A stretch of 64,000 nt of DNA from Vallitalea okinawensis (GCF_002964605.1 NZ_PQDH01000009.1:181231-245230); one strand, 5' to 3'; positions 52,308-62,724 are shown, counted from the stretch's first letter. Notes: generated by a model from the letters alone, not told the origin. A program made the numbers and translations.

Positions 52308-52616
52308 TTACTCTCCCTCAGGAACGAAATCGAAAGCGCCAAATGGACAAGCTTCTACACAAACACCGCAACCTTTACAGTGATCAAAGTCGACACCTGT
52401 CATTTTTTTCTCTGAAACCATGATAGAACTATCAGGACAAACAGGGAAACAAAGCAAACAATGTTTACACTTATCTTCATGCCATACAGGCTTCATAGCT
52501 CTCCAGTCACCAGTTTTGAACTCATGAGCGTTACCTGTTGAAGTAACAACGCCACCTGGAGTTGTATCTTGCCATGGAGTGTAAGGTGGAATTATACATT
52601 TATTGAATTTACTCAT
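52308..52616 (-). CDS. porD: Pyruvate:ferredoxin oxidoreductase, delta (ferredoxin-like) subunit
   Basis: A 102-residue subunit with two 4Fe-4S motifs, CKHCLLCFPVCP and CKGCGVCVEACP, which carry electrons from the catalytic subunits to ferredoxin. The start codon overlaps the porG stop (ATGA, 52613-52616), so translation is coupled. Complete and typical length. Confidence 0.94.
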   Translation of the reverse strand: MSKFNKCIIPPYTPWQDTTPGGVVTSTGNAHEFKTGDWRAMKPVWHEDKCKHCLLCFPVCPDSSIMVSEKKMTGVDFDHCKGCGVCVEACPFGAFDFVPEGE

Positions 52617-53194
52617 GCGCCTTTCACCTCCGTAAGTGCCATTTTTAATGCATCCATATTCGCTGGAATAACGTGTGGCTTGTTAGCGAATTTGTGTGCA
52701 AAAGATTTAGCCATTGCTTCAACTAAAATATCTTCATCCATGATTTTGGATACTTTACATACTGCAGCTAACATAGGTGTATTAGGGAAATAACGACCTA
52801 ATGTTGCCATAGAAATTTTTCTAGCATCTACAGTGTAAACGCCACCTTTGTATCCTTTTAATTTACCAAGGATCTCTTCAGGTGTTTTTTCTGTGTTAAT
52901 GATGATTGCACCAGTTTCTTTTAAACCAGCTGTAACATCAACCACATCGATTAATGTTTCATCAACAACAACAACATAATCTGGTTCATAAATATTTGAG
53001 TGAATTGGACATCTTTCATCACTAATACGATTGTAAGCAGTGATAGGTGCTCCCATACGTTCTGGACCGTATTCTGGGAAACCTTGAATAAATTTACCAG
53101 TGTCAAAAGCTGCTTCGGCTAATAATAGGGATGCAGTCTTAGCGCCTTGTCCACCTCTACCATGCCAGCGGATCTCAATCATGTTGTTACTCAT
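52613..53194 (-). CDS. porG: Pyruvate:ferredoxin oxidoreductase, gamma subunit
   Basis: A 193-residue subunit with the signature EIRWHGRGGQGAKTASLLLAEAA at the N-terminus and NTEKTPEEILGKLKGYKGGVYTVDA further on. First gene of the porGDAB operon, with AAGGAGGGT before the ATG at 53194. Separate four-subunit POR is the ancestral arrangement, unlike the single-chain enzyme of many clostridia. Confidence 0.94.
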   Translation of the reverse strand: MSNNMIEIRWHGRGGQGAKTASLLLAEAAFDTGKFIQGFPEYGPERMGAPITAYNRISDERCPIHSNIYEPDYVVVVDETLIDVVDVTAGLKETGAIIINTEKTPEEILGKLKGYKGGVYTVDARKISMATLGRYFPNTPMLAAVCKVSKIMDEDILVEAMAKSFAHKFANKPHVIPANMDALKMALTEVKGA

Positions 53195-53761
53195 GTGTTG
53201 GTACCCTCCTTGTATATATAAATTTTACTATTTTCCATCTATTAGTTTAACACCCCGAAAGTCAAATTGTCAATAAAAAAACGTATATTGTATACATATA
53301 AATGGCGGATTTTTCGACCATTTTTTACCTAAATATTACTTATATTCAATCTATTTGTATTTCACTATTTCTAGTTGAGAACTCTTCTTATTTATAGCGT
53401 ACTTTTTCTATTTACTTCAAAAATAGTAAAATCCTAAACCAACTCTAACTTATATAATAATGCATAATTATTATTATATAACGTTTATTATCTATTGTTT
53501 TGAAGTACTCTTTAGTTTTTAAATATAAACAAGCTTATTACTTAAATATTTTTCTTAAAGTTCTCAATAACTACATAATATTGATAAATTTTAGATCGTA
53601 AAAAAAGCAAAGATATATTCTCATTAAAGAATATCTTTACTTTATTTTATAAATGATATAATTTCATATACCTTATATGTATTTACCTTAATTATGTAAT
53701 TAGAAGGAATAATAAGGTTTTTATTGTTAATTTATTAACCATATCTGCCTTCCTTATAAAT
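53195..53761. other. Intergenic region upstream of the por operon
   Basis: 567 very AT-rich bases. Upstream of porG a minus-strand TTGACA (53268-53273), 17 bp, TTAAAC (53245-53250) may be the promoter, though the -10 is weak. The hairpin at 53601-53638 probably terminates the upstream bofA-like gene. No Rex-type operator palindrome and no small ORF with a ribosome site were found. Confidence 0.5.
53601..53638 (-). terminator. Probable terminator of the bofA-like gene
   Basis: Minus strand AAAGATATTCT / AGAATATATCTTT (2-nt bulge) followed by GC and a run of seven T. Confidence 0.65.
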
Positions 53762-54019
53762 CTAAATCATTATTTGAATGGCGTAAAGTAATGCTACACC
53801 TGGTAACCCTAGGATGGATACAATAGCTCCTGTAAGGAAATTAAGTCCAACCTGCCAATGCATAGGTGCAATTAAGTTAATAAAGTATAAACAAAATAGC
53901 CCAACACCACAATTTAGTAGTAACATACCAATAATTTTAAAAAACTTTGGCATGACCATGATCACAGAAATGGCTAAGGTAATAATAATAATTAAAATAA
54001 GTACTTGGTTAGAATCCAA
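53762..54019 (-). CDS. BofA-family pro-sigma-K processing inhibitor-like protein
   Basis: An 85-residue membrane protein with two to three hydrophobic segments and the family ending LTGAIVSILGLPGVALLYAIQIMI. I place the start at TTG 54019 (giving MDSNQVLILIII) because GGAAGGAG sits 8 nt before it; a GTG at 54037 overlaps that site. In B. subtilis BofA holds the sigma-K protease inactive in the forespore membrane. Members also occur in species lacking that pathway, so the exact role is uncertain. Its presence supports a spore-forming host. Confidence 0.78.
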   Translation of the reverse strand: MDSNQVLILIIIITLAISVIMVMPKFFKIIGMLLLNCGVGLFCLYFINLIAPMHWQVGLNFLTGAIVSILGLPGVALLYAIQIMI

Positions 54020-54144
54020 TATTCTCACTCCTTCCACCCACTAGCTTGTTAAGGCGCTATATTACAGTATATTAGAGCATGTCTACTTTTAGAACTCAAT
54101 ATTTCATACTATAAAACAAGATATTTATATAAGCTGAATAAAGA

Positions 54145-54180
54145 GAACACCTTAGATTTATATAAAAATCTAAGGTGTTC
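54145..54180 (-). terminator. Terminator of the S8 protease gene
   Basis: Perfect 15-bp stem GAACACCTTAGATTT / AAATCTAAGGTGTTC with a 6-nt loop, then a T-rich stretch on the minus strand. Confidence 0.88.
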
Positions 54181-54241
54181 TTAGTGATGCTCAACATTTA
54201 GTGTACTCAACTATATTCTAATTGAAATAATCTGATTCAAA

Positions 54242-57200
54242 CTAATATAATGCATTTACAAGTTGATTAATAACAGTTGCTGCTTCTGCTCTTGTTAATG
54301 TATCTTTTGGCGCAAAGGTATTATCATCATTCCCTTGTAAGATATTATTAGATGTTAAATAATTGATACTATCTACTGCATCATCAGAAATCTCATTTGA
54401 ATCAACAAATGTTATTGGATCTATTGGTTCATATTTCTTCTCAAAAGGATCCTCATTTTGTAATGCTTTTGCTAATATAACAGCCATAGCCTCTCTTGAA
54501 ATTGGTTGATTAGCCTTGACTACATCTAAAGAAGTAATAAGCCCTGCCTCTAAAGCAGCTTCCACATATGGCTCAAACCATACTCCATCTGTACTTTCTA
54601 CTGAAAGTCCTAAGGCACATACTACTAATTTAGTGAACTCAGCATAAGTCAATGTTCCTTCAGGATCAAACTCGTTAAGAGACTTTCCATCAATTATCCC
54701 TTTTGAAGCAAGACTTTCAATAGTCTTTTGAGCCCAGTGTCCATTGATATCTTCAAAGGACTTATTATCTGTTAATACTGCGTACTTACTAAAATGGTTT
54801 ACTCGAGCGGCAACAGTATTTGTATCAGCATCATAGACTCCACCAACTACTTCCCATTGATTTGTCTCTTCATTTAGATAATATATAGCTAATCGATCTG
54901 TATCAACATCCTTAGAATTATCTACTGGGATGTGAATAATTAATGGTTTCTTAAATTGGTTAACCTTATCATTTTTACCATTGGCTGCACTGAACTTGAA
55001 GTTGTAAATCTTTGAAACCACTTGACTATTTTTTGCTTCTGATAAAGTAACATTTAATTTAACTGAAGCTTTGTCATCATTATTTAAGGCATTAGGTGGA
55101 ATAATAACCATTGCTTCACCAACTTGAATGCCAAGTGATTTTTCACTATCATTTAATTTCTCAAATGTGCTGTTGTTAATTTTAATATCTGCAGAATCTT
55201 CACCTTCTTCTAAGGTAAACTCAACATCAACAACATCATCTTCTACATCCTTAAGTTGATCTTCTATATCAGAATTACTTATAGTAGTTGAGGTACCACT
55301 AGGTCCTCCTGAGCTGCCACCGCTTGATCCACCTGAACTACCACCACTTGATGAGTTATCATCAACGGATAAATTATATGTTGTCTCCCATATAGTAAGG
55401 TTACCAGCATAATCTACTACAGCAATTTCAATGATATTTTCGCCTTCTTCGATTGGGGCTAAAACATCTTCAATTGTGGAAGGTGCATTTTCAAGTATTT
55501 TTTCATTATAAGACTTAAAGTCTTCATTCTTCGTGTATACCATATTTTCGTTTACATAGACATCATAAGCAGGTAAGTAATCTGATACCATAATAGTATC
55601 GATACTTAGATAATATCTATCTCCAACCTCTTCTACATCATCGCCTAAATTAACAGAAATAATTGTTGGGTCTACTCCATCTACAAAAAACTCATGTTCA
55701 AAAGTTAAATCGTTATCTGCTACGTCACATACATCAATATTTAACTTGACTTGGTCTTGCTCCTCCGTATTTGCATTATAAGTAAATTCCCAAACACCAT
55801 CATCAGCATTATACTCTAATGGCACTACATCATTATTGATCTTCAGATAATCAATGGCTGAAACATCATCCACAGTACCTGCTATAACAACATAATAGCC
55901 GCCATCTGCTTCAAGTATGAGCTCTGGACTAATGACATCTTTGTATTCTTCAGGTGTCTCAATAACAACTGTTGGTGGTTCTTGGTCATTGTCTGCTGCT
56001 CCTATTGGCTCAGCTGTATTAAATACAATAACTTCAGCTTCTAAACTAAAGTAGTCTTCATCAGGTGTAAAACCATCTAAATCATCGTCATCAATGAATT
56101 TAACAACACTGTCAGTAGTTACTTCAACAGTAGATGATGTTGTAGTAACAGCAGCTGATGTTGTCGCATAAGGTTCATTAAGTACACTAAACAGCTCTTC
56201 ATCAATAACATAAACAGCTTCTAGATAAGTCTGACCTGCATCAACAGCTTCTAATGTATCATGATCTATGAAGTCCATGACTTCTTCATCATATGTTTCT
56301 AGATAGAAGACTTTTTCCATGTCACTTGTTACAAGTAGATAGTTATCTTCTCCATATATTGTTGAATCTAATTTATATGCTTCATTAACCTGGATATCAT
56401 ATTCGTTAGTTAATTCAGATGCAGCATTCATATTGATAACATCATCTTCGAAGTCAGCAAATTCCATGTTTGGAGATACTGGAATTGGTACACCTAGTTC
56501 ATACGCACTACCTAAATCTACGGAACCATTCATACTTTCAACAACTGGAATTAGTATGAAATCTCCCCCTATGCCTTCTTCATAGATCTTATTTTCTACA
56601 TCTGCAATATCAATTACATTACTATCACTATAGTATTCGTATAACTCATCCGTCTCAGCACCTAAGCACCAAACACCATAGGATTTGATACCTTTACCTG
56701 CTGATGTTGCCTCAATAGTGAATTCCATTGTCTCTTGATTAAGCGTTACACTATCAATTGTGGACATCGTATGATCCACATTAAATGGATAGTCATAAAC
56801 TTGATAATCAGCATCTTCATAATTGATTTTCGCCATGATTCTCATATAATACTGACCATCTTCTACATAGTCACCATTTAAGGTTAAATCCCAACCTAAA
56901 AATGATAAATCATAAGCAGTATCACCATAATTCTTAGTTAAATCTTCAAAAATTCCTAAGGTCTTAATATATTCCTTGGATTCATCTAAAATCATTACCT
57001 TTAACTCTTTCGCATTTCTGAGTAAAGATAGTCTAGGTGAAATGTACTGTGAACTAAACTCATTTGTTGGATTACCCACAACGATATTGTCTAATCTATA
57101 AGTGTCCTCTGATGGTACTTCACCTAATGGGTTACCAAATTGATTTTGTAAATAAGAATCCCAGAAGAATGATTCATTAGTCTCATCGTCGTAGATCATT

Positions 57201-59554
57201 CCATCAAGAATCGGTGCTGCATTCCAATCACCATAAAAACCGATAAATGGGATACTTGCTAAGTGAACATCATCAATAGCATCAAATTGTACAAAACCTT
57301 CTATGAAAGCACCATTATCATAAACGTCCGTTAATTTAACAACATTACCACTATATATAATATAGGCATCTTCAATATCAATCTGAACATCCACATCTAC
57401 TGTACCATTTGCTGGAACAACAACTTCCTCATTCAGTTCCACTTCTAAAGCCACATATTCTCCATCAACTTCTTTATAGAGAGGTGTAGTTGCTGGAACA
57501 ATAAACTCATAACCATAAGCATTCACTCCTGTCTGAGTCATAACAGCTCCAGAACCTTTCACTGTTACCTCCTCATCGGAATAGTTGGTTAGTGTTACCT
57601 CAAATTCAATATCCTCATCAACCTCATATAATTCAACTTCTGCTTCTCCCGATTCCTCATCTGTAGCAACAATAGGCGTTGATACAGCATTGTACACATT
57701 AATTACCCCTGCACCTTGCTGACGTGGGGAAGAGAGAGTTTCTTCATAACTATGTGGTACCGCTGAAGACATAGCTAAATTCTTTGCAAAAAGAACCTTT
57801 TCAGCACCCTCTAGTTCAGGAAACTCTTCATTTATTCTTTGAGTAATGAGTGCCATCACACCTGAAACATGAGGAGCAGCCATACTTGTACCGCTCATAG
57901 AACCATAACTATCATCGTTAAACGTAGAATATATTTGTCCACCTGGCGCAGTGATCTCTGGTTTAAGATCAAGAGTTGATACAGTCCCCCATGATGAGAA
58001 ACTAGACATTTCACCAGATAAAGCATTAACTTCCTCTTTCTCACCGCCAAAAGAAATAACTTTTTCTTCAGCTGCTTCCAATGCTGCACCATCACTATTA
58101 CCGACAAAAATAGCTGGTATTTTTATATTACCAACATACATGTTGATAAGTTCATCACCACCATCTTCATGATTATAGATAACAGCGGCAATAGCACCAT
58201 GTTTATAAGCATTATTCACTTTATCAACAAAAGACATATCACCACGTTTAATAAGTGCTATCTTACCATATACATTAACAAACTCATTATCGTGACCTAC
58301 TCCACAGTAAACATATTCATAGTCCTCTGTACCCAATGTGCCGATAGGATCTTTAGGACCTGCCTCGCTATAAATATATTGGTCATCTCCATGATTAATC
58401 GTTTCAGCATGAATGATGCTGTTTTCTAGAGATGCAACTTGTAAAGCTGACTCTACTAATCCTGGTGCACCAGCCATACTGATATCTGGATTATCTGCTA
58501 CAGGATATAATAAGTTTTCACCAAAGAAGCCTGAGTTACCAGCTGAAATTGAACAGATAACACCACTATCCGTTGCACGTTGTACAGCTTGCTGCTCTAA
58601 ATCTTGACTGTTAACGAAAGCTGAAGGTGCTCCTAAAGACATGTTGATTACATCTGCATCTAAAGCGATAGCATCATCAATAGCAGCTATAATCATATCA
58701 CCATAGGTGGATTCTTCTGCAGGATTGTTACCGAAAACTTTTAATGCAAGTAATTGTGTTTCTGGAGCTACACCTTTAAGGCCTTCTTCATCAGGACTAT
58801 TAGCTCCAACTGTACCCGCTACATGCATACCATGCATACTTGCATAATTACCACTATCAATAACTTCATCATTGTTATCAAAATAGTTATAACCATAGGG
58901 TACTTTATCCGTATAATATTTACCCTCTAACCCATTTGCTGCAACTAAACTATCAACAACTTCTACACTTAATTTGGCATTGTCTGGATTACTTAGTCGC
59001 ATATCCTTATGTGTATAATCAATCCCTGTGTCAATAATAGCTACAACTGTACCTTCACCAGTATATTTACCATCATAATCTATTGCCTCTGGGAGATCAA
59101 TAAAATCACCACTTGTAAACATTTCTGGTTCAGGTCTTGCATATTCAGTTGCTATGTATACACTCTTTACATCTGATAATTCCTCAATACGCTTTGCATC
59201 ACCTACTGTAGTTGTAGCACTGAATCCATTAACTACATTAGTAAATTGATGATGGTAATCTACAGATATTTTACTATCAACGATATCATCCATCACTTGA
59301 ACTTGGTAGCTTTCTAATTCCACTGCAACATCATTTAACTTTGCTGTAGAATACTCAAGAGCTGGACTCTTGTCTAGTTCTACAATAATACGTACTTCAT
59401 CCGAATCTTGAAGCCCATATTCTTCTTGAAGAGTTTTCATTCTTGAAGTTTTTATTTCCTTTACTCGATCCTTGTGTGAAGTCTCTGCAGACGCTGTTAT
59501 TACATTCCCTGCAAGCATTGACAAAATTAGAACCATTGACAGAATTCTCTTCAT
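54242..59554 (-). CDS. SLH-anchored S8 (subtilisin-like) cell-envelope protease
   Basis: A 1770-residue secreted protease. Order of parts: signal peptide (1-23, MKRILSMVLILSMLAGNVITA), I9 propeptide (about 50-140), S8 catalytic domain with Asp175 (IIDTGIDYTH), His241 (HGMHVAGT), oxyanion Asn340 (SAGNSG) and Ser557 (GTSMAAPH), a PA insert at about 400-500, several Ig/Fn3-like domains, a Ser/Gly linker near 1420, a ZU5-like region, and three SLH domains at the end (DINGHWAQKTIESLASKGII; WFEPYVEAALEAGLI; ISDDAVDSINYLTSNNIL) that bind the wall. It resembles lactocepin/C5a-peptidase-type enzymes and degrades extracellular protein. GGAGGGAA is upstream of the ATG. Confidence 0.92.
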   Translation of the reverse strand: MKRILSMVLILSMLAGNVITASAETSHKDRVKEIKTSRMKTLQEEYGLQDSDEVRIIVELDKSPALEYSTAKLNDVAVELESYQVQVMDDIVDSKISVDYHHQFTNVVNGFSATTTVGDAKRIEELSDVKSVYIATEYARPEPEMFTSGDFIDLPEAIDYDGKYTGEGTVVAIIDTGIDYTHKDMRLSNPDNAKLSVEVVDSLVAANGLEGKYYTDKVPYGYNYFDNNDEVIDSGNYASMHGMHVAGTVGANSPDEEGLKGVAPETQLLALKVFGNNPAEESTYGDMIIAAIDDAIALDADVINMSLGAPSAFVNSQDLEQQAVQRATDSGVICSISAGNSGFFGENLLYPVADNPDISMAGAPGLVESALQVASLENSIIHAETINHGDDQYIYSEAGPKDPIGTLGTEDYEYVYCGVGHDNEFVNVYGKIALIKRGDMSFVDKVNNAYKHGAIAAVIYNHEDGGDELINMYVGNIKIPAIFVGNSDGAALEAAEEKVISFGGEKEEVNALSGEMSSFSSWGTVSTLDLKPEITAPGGQIYSTFNDDSYGSMSGTSMAAPHVSGVMALITQRINEEFPELEGAEKVLFAKNLAMSSAVPHSYEETLSSPRQQGAGVINVYNAVSTPIVATDEESGEAEVELYEVDEDIEFEVTLTNYSDEEVTVKGSGAVMTQTGVNAYGYEFIVPATTPLYKEVDGEYVALEVELNEEVVVPANGTVDVDVQIDIEDAYIIYSGNVVKLTDVYDNGAFIEGFVQFDAIDDVHLASIPFIGFYGDWNAAPILDGMIYDDETNESFFWDSYLQNQFGNPLGEVPSEDTYRLDNIVVGNPTNEFSSQYISPRLSLLRNAKELKVMILDESKEYIKTLGIFEDLTKNYGDTAYDLSFLGWDLTLNGDYVEDGQYYMRIMAKINYEDADYQVYDYPFNVDHTMSTIDSVTLNQETMEFTIEATSAGKGIKSYGVWCLGAETDELYEYYSDSNVIDIADVENKIYEEGIGGDFILIPVVESMNGSVDLGSAYELGVPIPVSPNMEFADFEDDVINMNAASELTNEYDIQVNEAYKLDSTIYGEDNYLLVTSDMEKVFYLETYDEEVMDFIDHDTLEAVDAGQTYLEAVYVIDEELFSVLNEPYATTSAAVTTTSSTVEVTTDSVVKFIDDDDLDGFTPDEDYFSLEAEVIVFNTAEPIGAADNDQEPPTVVIETPEEYKDVISPELILEADGGYYVVIAGTVDDVSAIDYLKINNDVVPLEYNADDGVWEFTYNANTEEQDQVKLNIDVCDVADNDLTFEHEFFVDGVDPTIISVNLGDDVEEVGDRYYLSIDTIMVSDYLPAYDVYVNENMVYTKNEDFKSYNEKILENAPSTIEDVLAPIEEGENIIEIAVVDYAGNLTIWETTYNLSVDDNSSSGGSSGGSSGGSSGGPSGTSTTISNSDIEDQLKDVEDDVVDVEFTLEEGEDSADIKINNSTFEKLNDSEKSLGIQVGEAMVIIPPNALNNDDKASVKLNVTLSEAKNSQVVSKIYNFKFSAANGKNDKVNQFKKPLIIHIPVDNSKDVDTDRLAIYYLNEETNQWEVVGGVYDADTNTVAARVNHFSKYAVLTDNKSFEDINGHWAQKTIESLASKGIIDGKSLNEFDPEGTLTYAEFTKLVVCALGLSVESTDGVWFEPYVEAALEAGLITSLDVVKANQPISREAMAVILAKALQNEDPFEKKYEPIDPITFVDSNEISDDAVDSINYLTSNNILQGNDDNTFAPKDTLTRAEAATVINQLVNALY

Positions 59555-59592
59555 TAAATTTCCCTCCTTTTATTTGTTTTTACATCAAAAAT

Positions 59593-59631
59593 TACTACAG
59601 CATATGACAAAATCTAATTTATACTGTAGTA
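59593..59631. promoter_or_regulatory. Inverted repeat upstream of the S8 protease gene
   Basis: TACTACAG/CTGTAGTA perfect 8-bp arms (59593-59600, 59624-59631), partly extended inward by ATAT pairing, in the leader about 40 nt before the start codon. A possible regulator site or leader hairpin. Confidence 0.4.
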
Positions 59632-59782
59632 TTTAAGCTTATACACCTCCTCTATCGAGATGTGCATATTTTACCATATTTTATATGTATTATCAATTAT
59701 ACTGTAATTAATAGGTTAGCATGGATAAATTATTCATTTTTTTGATATCTGAGACAAAAAAATAGCGCATGGATATGCGCTT

Positions 59783-60004
59783 TCAAGAACAGAATTTTTT
59801 TACTTCATTTAGCAAATGTTCATAGCGTAAATGTAACGCTTTAAGTTGGTAGATATAGCTGTCGATTATGCTTTGGTCAGTAGCATAATCATACTTGTTG
59901 TGTATTTGGTCAATTTCTTCTTGGGTTTCTTTGAGGAGTTCCATAATTTGTCTCTCTTCTTCTGATAGTGTATCTTCAGTGTTGTGCCATAAGTTAGGTA
60001 TCAT
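59783..60004 (-). CDS. DUF2508 (YaaL-like) protein
   Basis: A 73-residue helical protein; ATG 60004 (MIPNLWHNTED) is chosen because AGAAGG lies 8 nt upstream, and an in-frame GTG 18 nt earlier lies on that site. The segment KYDYATDQSIIDSYIYQLKALHLRYEHLL fits the YaaL/DUF2508 pattern of B. subtilis (Y/F-D-x-x-x-D-x-x-x-I-D-x-x-I-Y-x-L). In that species yaaL lies next to bofA between recR and the rRNA genes; here the two are separated by the S8 protease gene. Function unknown. Confidence 0.7.
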   Translation of the reverse strand: MIPNLWHNTEDTLSEEERQIMELLKETQEEIDQIHNKYDYATDQSIIDSYIYQLKALHLRYEHLLNEVKKFCS

Positions 60005-60174
60005 TGTTCTACCTTCTTTCACCAAGGAACCACAATCCTTCGGTAATAAGTATGTGTTCAGTTAAATTATAGTCTAATATTTTCCATTTTATTCATATAA
60101 TTAATTTAATCTGCCTTATAGAAGTTATTAAGAAAATATGGTAATATTAAGTTGGAAAGAAATTTAAACAATAG

Positions 60175-61587
60175 GTGATTAGAATGATAAAGAAGAACCA
60201 AAGACATTTAAATAGAATATTAGTTATTTTGGATGGTCTCGTTATATGCATCTCTTTAATATTAGCTTGGTATTTACGTTTTTATTCTGGCATGTTTGAA
60301 GTTGATGCTAACTTCCTGTCCTTTGAATATTACATAAAACCATTGATTTATATCGTACCATCATATTGGTTGCTGTATTACATCTTTAAAATGTACAAAC
60401 CAAAAAGAACTTCAAGTATTCTTTTTGAGATTTTTGATATTATAAAAGTTAATATAGTAATTGTTGCTTTGTTTATTACATTCTTATATGTAACAAAAAG
60501 TATCCACTATTCACGTTTAGTCATTTTCTTATTTGGATGCATCAATATTACTTTAAGTACCATAGAGCGATATATACTACGACAAATTTTACACGTTATG
60601 CGATCAAAGGGATTTAATCAAAAGCATCTCCTTATCGTAGGCTATAGCTCAGCTGCAGAAGAATATATTCGACATATAAGAAATAATCCTCAATGGGGTT
60701 ATCAAATTTATGGCATTTTAGATAATCATAAGAAAATGAACTATACATACGCTGGGATAAAGGTAATAGGTCGATTAGATGAACTAGATTCACTTATTGA
60801 TTCCATTAATTTAGATGAAATTGTAGTTACACTTAACCTAAAAGACTATCATCAATTAGAAAGTATTATAGAACGATGTGAGAAATCAGGTATCTTTACT
60901 AGGCTTGTACCTGACTATTTTAAATTTATATCCAAGAATCCTTATATCGAAAATTTAGATGGTCTTCCTGTTATAAGTATAAGAGACGTACCACTTAATG
61001 ATTATATCAAGCGATTTGTTAAACGTTGCATTGATATAGTAGGAGCTATCGTTGCCTTAATTTTATTCAGTCCAATAATGATTACAACAGCCCTTATTAC
61101 AAAAGTTACTTCACCTGGTCCTATCCTCTTCAAACAGGAACGAGTTGGATTAGATCGAAAATCCTTTATGATGTATAAATTTAGATCCATGGTTGTTCAG
61201 AATTCTAAGTCATCGAATACAGTATGGACTACCAGTAATGATCCTCGAATAACACCCATTGGAAGATTCATACGACGAACAAGTATCGATGAATTACCTC
61301 AACTATTCAATGTTATCAAAGGTGATATGAGTTTAATTGGTCCAAGACCTGAACGTCCTTATTATGTAGATAAATTCAAAGAGGAAATTCCTAAATACAT
61401 GATTAAGCATCAAGTAAGACCTGGTATGACCGGTTGGGCTCAAGTTCATGGCTGGCGTGGTGATACATCCATAAAGAAAAGAATTGAATATGATATCTAT
61501 TACATTGAACATTGGACCTTGAAAATGGATATTAAAATTGCATTTTTAACAGTATTTAAAGGCTTTGTACATAGAAATGCATATTAG
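60175..61587 (+). CDS. Undecaprenyl-phosphate sugar phosphotransferase (WcaJ-type)
   Basis: A 470-residue polyprenyl glycosylphosphotransferase that starts exopolysaccharide repeat assembly by moving a sugar-phosphate to undecaprenyl phosphate. N-terminal 1-130: four membrane helices; 140-260: a CoA-binding-like soluble domain (LLIVGYSSAAEEYIRHI, YGILDN); a fifth helix at about 280-300; and the C-terminal bacterial sugar transferase domain with SPGPILFKQERVGLDRK, MYKFRSM, IDELPQLFNVIKGDMSLIGPRPERP and RPGMTGWAQVHGWRGDT. Likely donor UDP-glucose or UDP-galactose, not certain. It diverges from the glycosyltransferases that follow. Confidence 0.9.
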   Translation: MIRMIKKNQRHLNRILVILDGLVICISLILAWYLRFYSGMFEVDANFLSFEYYIKPLIYIVPSYWLLYYIFKMYKPKRTSSILFEIFDIIKVNIVIVALFITFLYVTKSIHYSRLVIFLFGCINITLSTIERYILRQILHVMRSKGFNQKHLLIVGYSSAAEEYIRHIRNNPQWGYQIYGILDNHKKMNYTYAGIKVIGRLDELDSLIDSINLDEIVVTLNLKDYHQLESIIERCEKSGIFTRLVPDYFKFISKNPYIENLDGLPVISIRDVPLNDYIKRFVKRCIDIVGAIVALILFSPIMITTALITKVTSPGPILFKQERVGLDRKSFMMYKFRSMVVQNSKSSNTVWTTSNDPRITPIGRFIRRTSIDELPQLFNVIKGDMSLIGPRPERPYYVDKFKEEIPKYMIKHQVRPGMTGWAQVHGWRGDTSIKKRIEYDIYYIEHWTLKMDIKIAFLTVFKGFVHRNAY

Positions 61588-61588
61588 A

Positions 61589-61614
61589 AAGGAGTCCCCA
61601 TAGGACTTCTTTTT
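61589..61614 (+). terminator. Terminator of the sugar phosphotransferase gene
   Basis: AAGGAGTCC / GGACTTCTT (one G-T wobble) with a 5-nt loop and a run of T, overlapping the gene's stop codon region by one base. Confidence 0.7.
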
Positions 61615-61638
61615 AATAAACAATAAGTTAATAATTAT

Positions 61639-62724
61639 CTATTTAGCATCAAGAAACTCTAAAAAAGATTTTACATTAGCCTCTTGGCTATATTTATATA
61701 GTAACATTTGTATTTTATTCTTATCTACCTGCCTATAATCTTTCATTCTATGATATAAAGAATCTTCTATTTCATCATTCTCTCCGTATATTGTAAAATA
61801 ATTAGCACAGTCTCCATAAACTTCTTCAAAAACATCTATGTTACTTACAATAATAGGTTTATAGAATGAAAGCGCTTCTATAGGCGGAATTCCAAACCCT
61901 TCACAAAAAGAGGGGTATATGAATGCTGAGCAATTTCTTAATAATTCGTTTTTTTCATCTTCTTCTACATAACCTATATATCTAAATTTACCATTTGACA
62001 GCTTTTTAGTATCATTTATTTTCTTTAACAGTTTATCATCATATAAATTACCACATATCACTAGGTCTTTTTGACCATTATTTTTTAAATATTTGATATA
62101 TGCTTCAAGTAATAACCGAACACCTTTACGTTCTTCAATATTTCCAATAAATAAAAAGTAATCTTTATCATTATTAATTGGATTGAAGTTATAATTTATT
62201 ATTGGATATACTTTTGTAGAGCTTATATATTTTAATTTATTAAAATACTTCTCAGCTTTAGATTTACAATCATTTGATATATATATTACCTTATCAGTTA
62301 TCATTAATGTTTTAGAAAGAAAAAACTTAAAATAGATTCTATATATAAATGAGTGATACTTATGAGTTATGGGTATAATATCATGAATATTAATAATGCA
62401 TTTTAAATTAGGTAATTCTTTTTTTAGATTTCTTGTAATTATAAAATTTGGTTCATAAAAATATTCAGGCTTTATTTTAGAAAGGATGTCTTCTATAAAT
62501 TTAAAATATAAGAATACTTCTCTATTTTTGTTTACACTTTTCCCATATTCAATTATCTCAATTTTACCAGCTAACTTTTCAATAAGTTCTCCTTTAACAA
62601 TATCAGTTATTCCAATTATATGTATATTGGATTTTTTTAAAATACCATCTAGTAAATAATATATATATATTCCTATTCCACTAGGCTTCCCTGTTAATTT
62701 TCTTAAATCAATTACCATTTTCAT
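61639..62724 (-). CDS. GT4-family glycosyltransferase
   Basis: A 361-residue glycosyltransferase. I place the start at ATG 62724 (MKMVIDLRKLTGKPSGIGIYIYYLLDG) because GGGGTGAAT precedes it and this is the canonical N-terminus of the family; a frame reaching 62805 overlaps the upstream gene too far. The donor-binding C-terminal half has DYFLFIGNIEERKGVRLLLEA, a catalytic-site FIYPSFCEGFGIPPIEALSF and related motifs. It likely adds a sugar to the lipid-linked exopolysaccharide unit. It overlaps the upstream gene by 17 nt. Confidence 0.85.
   Translation of the reverse strand: MKMVIDLRKLTGKPSGIGIYIYYLLDGILKKSNIHIIGITDIVKGELIEKLAGKIEIIEYGKSVNKNREVFLYFKFIEDILSKIKPEYFYEPNFIITRNLKKELPNLKCIINIHDIIPITHKYHSFIYRIYFKFFLSKTLMITDKVIYISNDCKSKAEKYFNKLKYISSTKVYPIINYNFNPINNDKDYFLFIGNIEERKGVRLLLEAYIKYLKNNGQKDLVICGNLYDDKLLKKINDTKKLSNGKFRYIGYVEEDEKNELLRNCSAFIYPSFCEGFGIPPIEALSFYKPIIVSNIDVFEEVYGDCANYFTIYGENDEIEDSLYHRMKDYRQVDKNKIQMLLYKYSQEANVKSFLEFLDAK

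Noticed and set aside
53195..53761. Rex-type redox operator upstream of the por operon
   Set aside because: No TTGTTAA-N4-TTAACAA-like palindrome is visible.
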